Below, piece by piece: positions 36,155-37,535 of a stretch of 37,535 nt of DNA. This DNA comes from a virus: positions 1 through 37,535 of the IMG/VR virus record IMGVR_UViG_3300036859_000606. One strand, written 5' to 3'. Below the pieces are notes generated by a model, which worked only from the letters and a program-made list of their open reading frames with translations, did no database searches and had not been told where the DNA came from. A program made the position numbers and the translations under genes. Numbering within the stretch: position 1 is the first letter of the stretch; every line of letters starts with the position of its first letter.

Positions 36155-37513
36155 CTACACCAGGTTGTGCGAGAGGAGCCTGAGAGCCCTTCCGGCCCCA
36201 CCGACCATGTCGCCGTCCCAGCGGTCGAACATCACGAAACCGGTCTGGAAGAACTCGGCGTACCGCTCGGCCAGCCGCATCAGCACAGGGTTCAGGGCCC
36301 TGCGGATGATGTAGTGGTTGAAGTCTCCGAAGACGATGCTCTCCTTGTCCTCGGCGACGGTGTTGTCCATGTCCTGGTTGATGTAGATCGGACGGTTGTA
36401 GATCGTCGCCACCGATCCGATGGAATCGTTCGCGGGCCGGAAGATCGGCCGGCCATTGGAGTCGACGATCTTCTCGACGACCTTCAGGATGTCGTCGTGC
36501 ATCATGAACCCCACCCTGTCGCCGGTCCGGTAGGCCGGATCGACGGCGTGGTACAGGTTCACGACGTCGCCGAAGGCGATGGCCGTGGCGGAGGCGGCCT
36601 TCAGCTCGACCGTGTCGGCGAGGATGGCCGTGACGAGGCCCCGCGGCTGGCTCGAGCCGGTCCCGAGGGTCGCGTGGTTGTTCAGGATGCGCCCGAGCCG
36701 GACGCCCAGCGCCGCCGGCAGGAAGGAATCCACCGAGAAGGCGGCGTCCTGCAGGAGCTGGTTGGGGACGCGGACGATCTTGGAGGTGTAGAGAAACGCC
36801 TGCATGGTCACCGCGGCGAGCGTCGGATCCGCGGTGTCGGCTGCCGCGCTGCCTTCGGCGAGAAGGGCGCCGATGTTCCCCGTATCGTCCATGGTCGGGA
36901 ACGGCATGTCGGCGCCGGTTTCGGTGTTGACGACGCGGGCCGCCTGGGCCATGCCCGAGTAGGACTTCAGCGCGACGTCGAGCTCGCGCATGAAGTCCTC
37001 CGCCACGGTCGCGTTGGCGGCCGCGGTCAGGGCGCGCTTCTCGGCGTCGCTGCCGAAGACGTAGCTCCGGCGCCCGGGCAGGACGAACCCGTGGCCCAGC
37101 TGGCGCGCTTCCTGGGGCACGAGCTGCTGGTTCTTGGCGATGAGGGCCCGGGTTTCCTCGTCCCAGTTGGTCGGGGGCTGGGTGATGAAGGCCCGCAGGG
37201 CGCGTTCCTGGGCCTTCCGATCCTGGCTCTTGGCCGCCTCGGGATCGCCCTCCCGGCCGGCGAGCCGGGTGTCGAGCTTGTCCAGCTCCTGCCGGCGGGC
37301 CTCGTGCCGCTGCTGGCGGTCGTGCTCCCTCTCCGCCTCCTCGATCTCCAGGCGACGGGCGTCGTACTCCTGCTCGACCTTGTCCCAGGCGGTCTTCTCC
37401 TCGGGCGTGAGGTCGCGCTTCTCGGCGGCGGCCTTCTTCAGGACGGCGTCGTTCTTCGCCCAGGTTTCCTGGTTCTTGCGGCGTAGTGCCTGGATTTCGG
37501 TGATGGTGAGCAT
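36155..37513 (-). CDS. Major capsid protein, HK97 fold
   Basis: The 452-residue product has an N-terminal charged coiled coil of ~165 residues (EKRDLTPEEKTAWDKVEQEY, DARRLEIEEAEREHDRQQRH), the delta scaffold, then the HK97 fold: AQAARVVNTETGADMPFPTM, AFLYTSKIVRVPNQLLQDAA, FLPAALGVRLGRILNNHATL, GTGSSQPRGLVTAI, FMMHDDILKVVEKIVDSNGR and KESIVFGDFNHYIIRRA. The prohead protease (partial at the other end of the window) would remove the delta domain. GGAGG lies 8 bases before the ATG. The gene ends about 60 bases before the next. Confidence 0.94.
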   Translation of the reverse strand: MLTITEIQALRRKNQETWAKNDAVLKKAAAEKRDLTPEEKTAWDKVEQEYDARRLEIEEAEREHDRQQRHEARRQELDKLDTRLAGREGDPEAAKSQDRKAQERALRAFITQPPTNWDEETRALIAKNQQLVPQEARQLGHGFVLPGRRSYVFGSDAEKRALTAAANATVAEDFMRELDVALKSYSGMAQAARVVNTETGADMPFPTMDDTGNIGALLAEGSAAADTADPTLAAVTMQAFLYTSKIVRVPNQLLQDAAFSVDSFLPAALGVRLGRILNNHATLGTGSSQPRGLVTAILADTVELKAASATAIAFGDVVNLYHAVDPAYRTGDRVGFMMHDDILKVVEKIVDSNGRPIFRPANDSIGSVATIYNRPIYINQDMDNTVAEDKESIVFGDFNHYIIRRALNPVLMRLAERYAEFFQTGFVMFDRWDGDMVGGAGRALRLLSHNLV

Positions 37514-37535
37514 GGGCGGATTCCTCCGGTGAACC

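Noticed and set aside
1-37535. CRISPR array, rRNA, IS element or integron
   Set aside because: No regularly spaced repeats, no rRNA-like stretch, and no transposase or terminal inverted repeats were seen.

Overview
The window is nearly all of the genome of a temperate, long-tailed (siphovirus-type) phage with high GC content. Almost every gene is on the minus strand, and most neighbours overlap by one to a few bases (ATGA, GTGA or TGATG), so the genome is a series of translationally coupled operons. The left end cuts the prohead protease gene and the right end lies just upstream of the major capsid gene. These genes are normally adjacent, so the window looks like a circular or circularly permuted genome opened inside the protease, with only a few hundred bases missing. 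The host is not named by the sequence. A Gram-negative, high-GC host is inferred from a phage-encoded outer-membrane-type beta-barrel, several Sec signal peptides, and 3' halves of bacterial tRNA genes next to the integrase.

Layout, reading the minus strand from right to left: (1) head and connector genes 37.5-31.7 kb: HK97-type capsid, a Zn-finger protein, an outer-membrane-like protein, gp6-like connector, HK97-gp10-like protein, a signal-peptide protein, tail terminator candidate, tail tube. (2) Tail genes 31.7-19.8 kb: two tail chaperone reading frames, tape measure, a series of tip/baseplate proteins and a beta-rich spike. This block is interrupted at 27.0-29.2 kb by three plus-strand genes: an HNH endonuclease and a two-gene cassette of exported proteins, one with a PDZ domain. 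(3) Lysis and membrane block 19.8-17.4 kb: Fn3-like secreted protein, M15 peptidase endolysin, a PAS-domain protein, an XhlA-like protein and small membrane proteins. (4) Integration module 17.3-15.2 kb: integrase with a sigma70-like promoter and two separate tRNA 3'-half sequences, one tRNA-Arg(ACG) and one with a CAU anticodon. (5) Early and replication operon 15.8-5.0 kb: many small Zn-binding proteins, a replication-initiation-like protein, ParB-like protein, Lar-like protein, two HTH proteins, a HerA/FtsK-like ATPase with tandem winged helices, RusA-like resolvase, HNH nuclease. (6) Packaging genes 4.9-0 kb: small and large terminase, a membrane peptide, a portal-MuF fusion, a Zn-knuckle peptide and the protease N-terminus.

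Most notable are the double tRNA-half att region, the PAS protein inside the lysis cassette, the ParB plus HerA-like ATPase operon, and the exported 'moron' genes (OMP, PDZ pair). I found no CRISPR array, no complete tRNA gene, no rRNA and no clear CI/Cro-type repressor beside the integrase.
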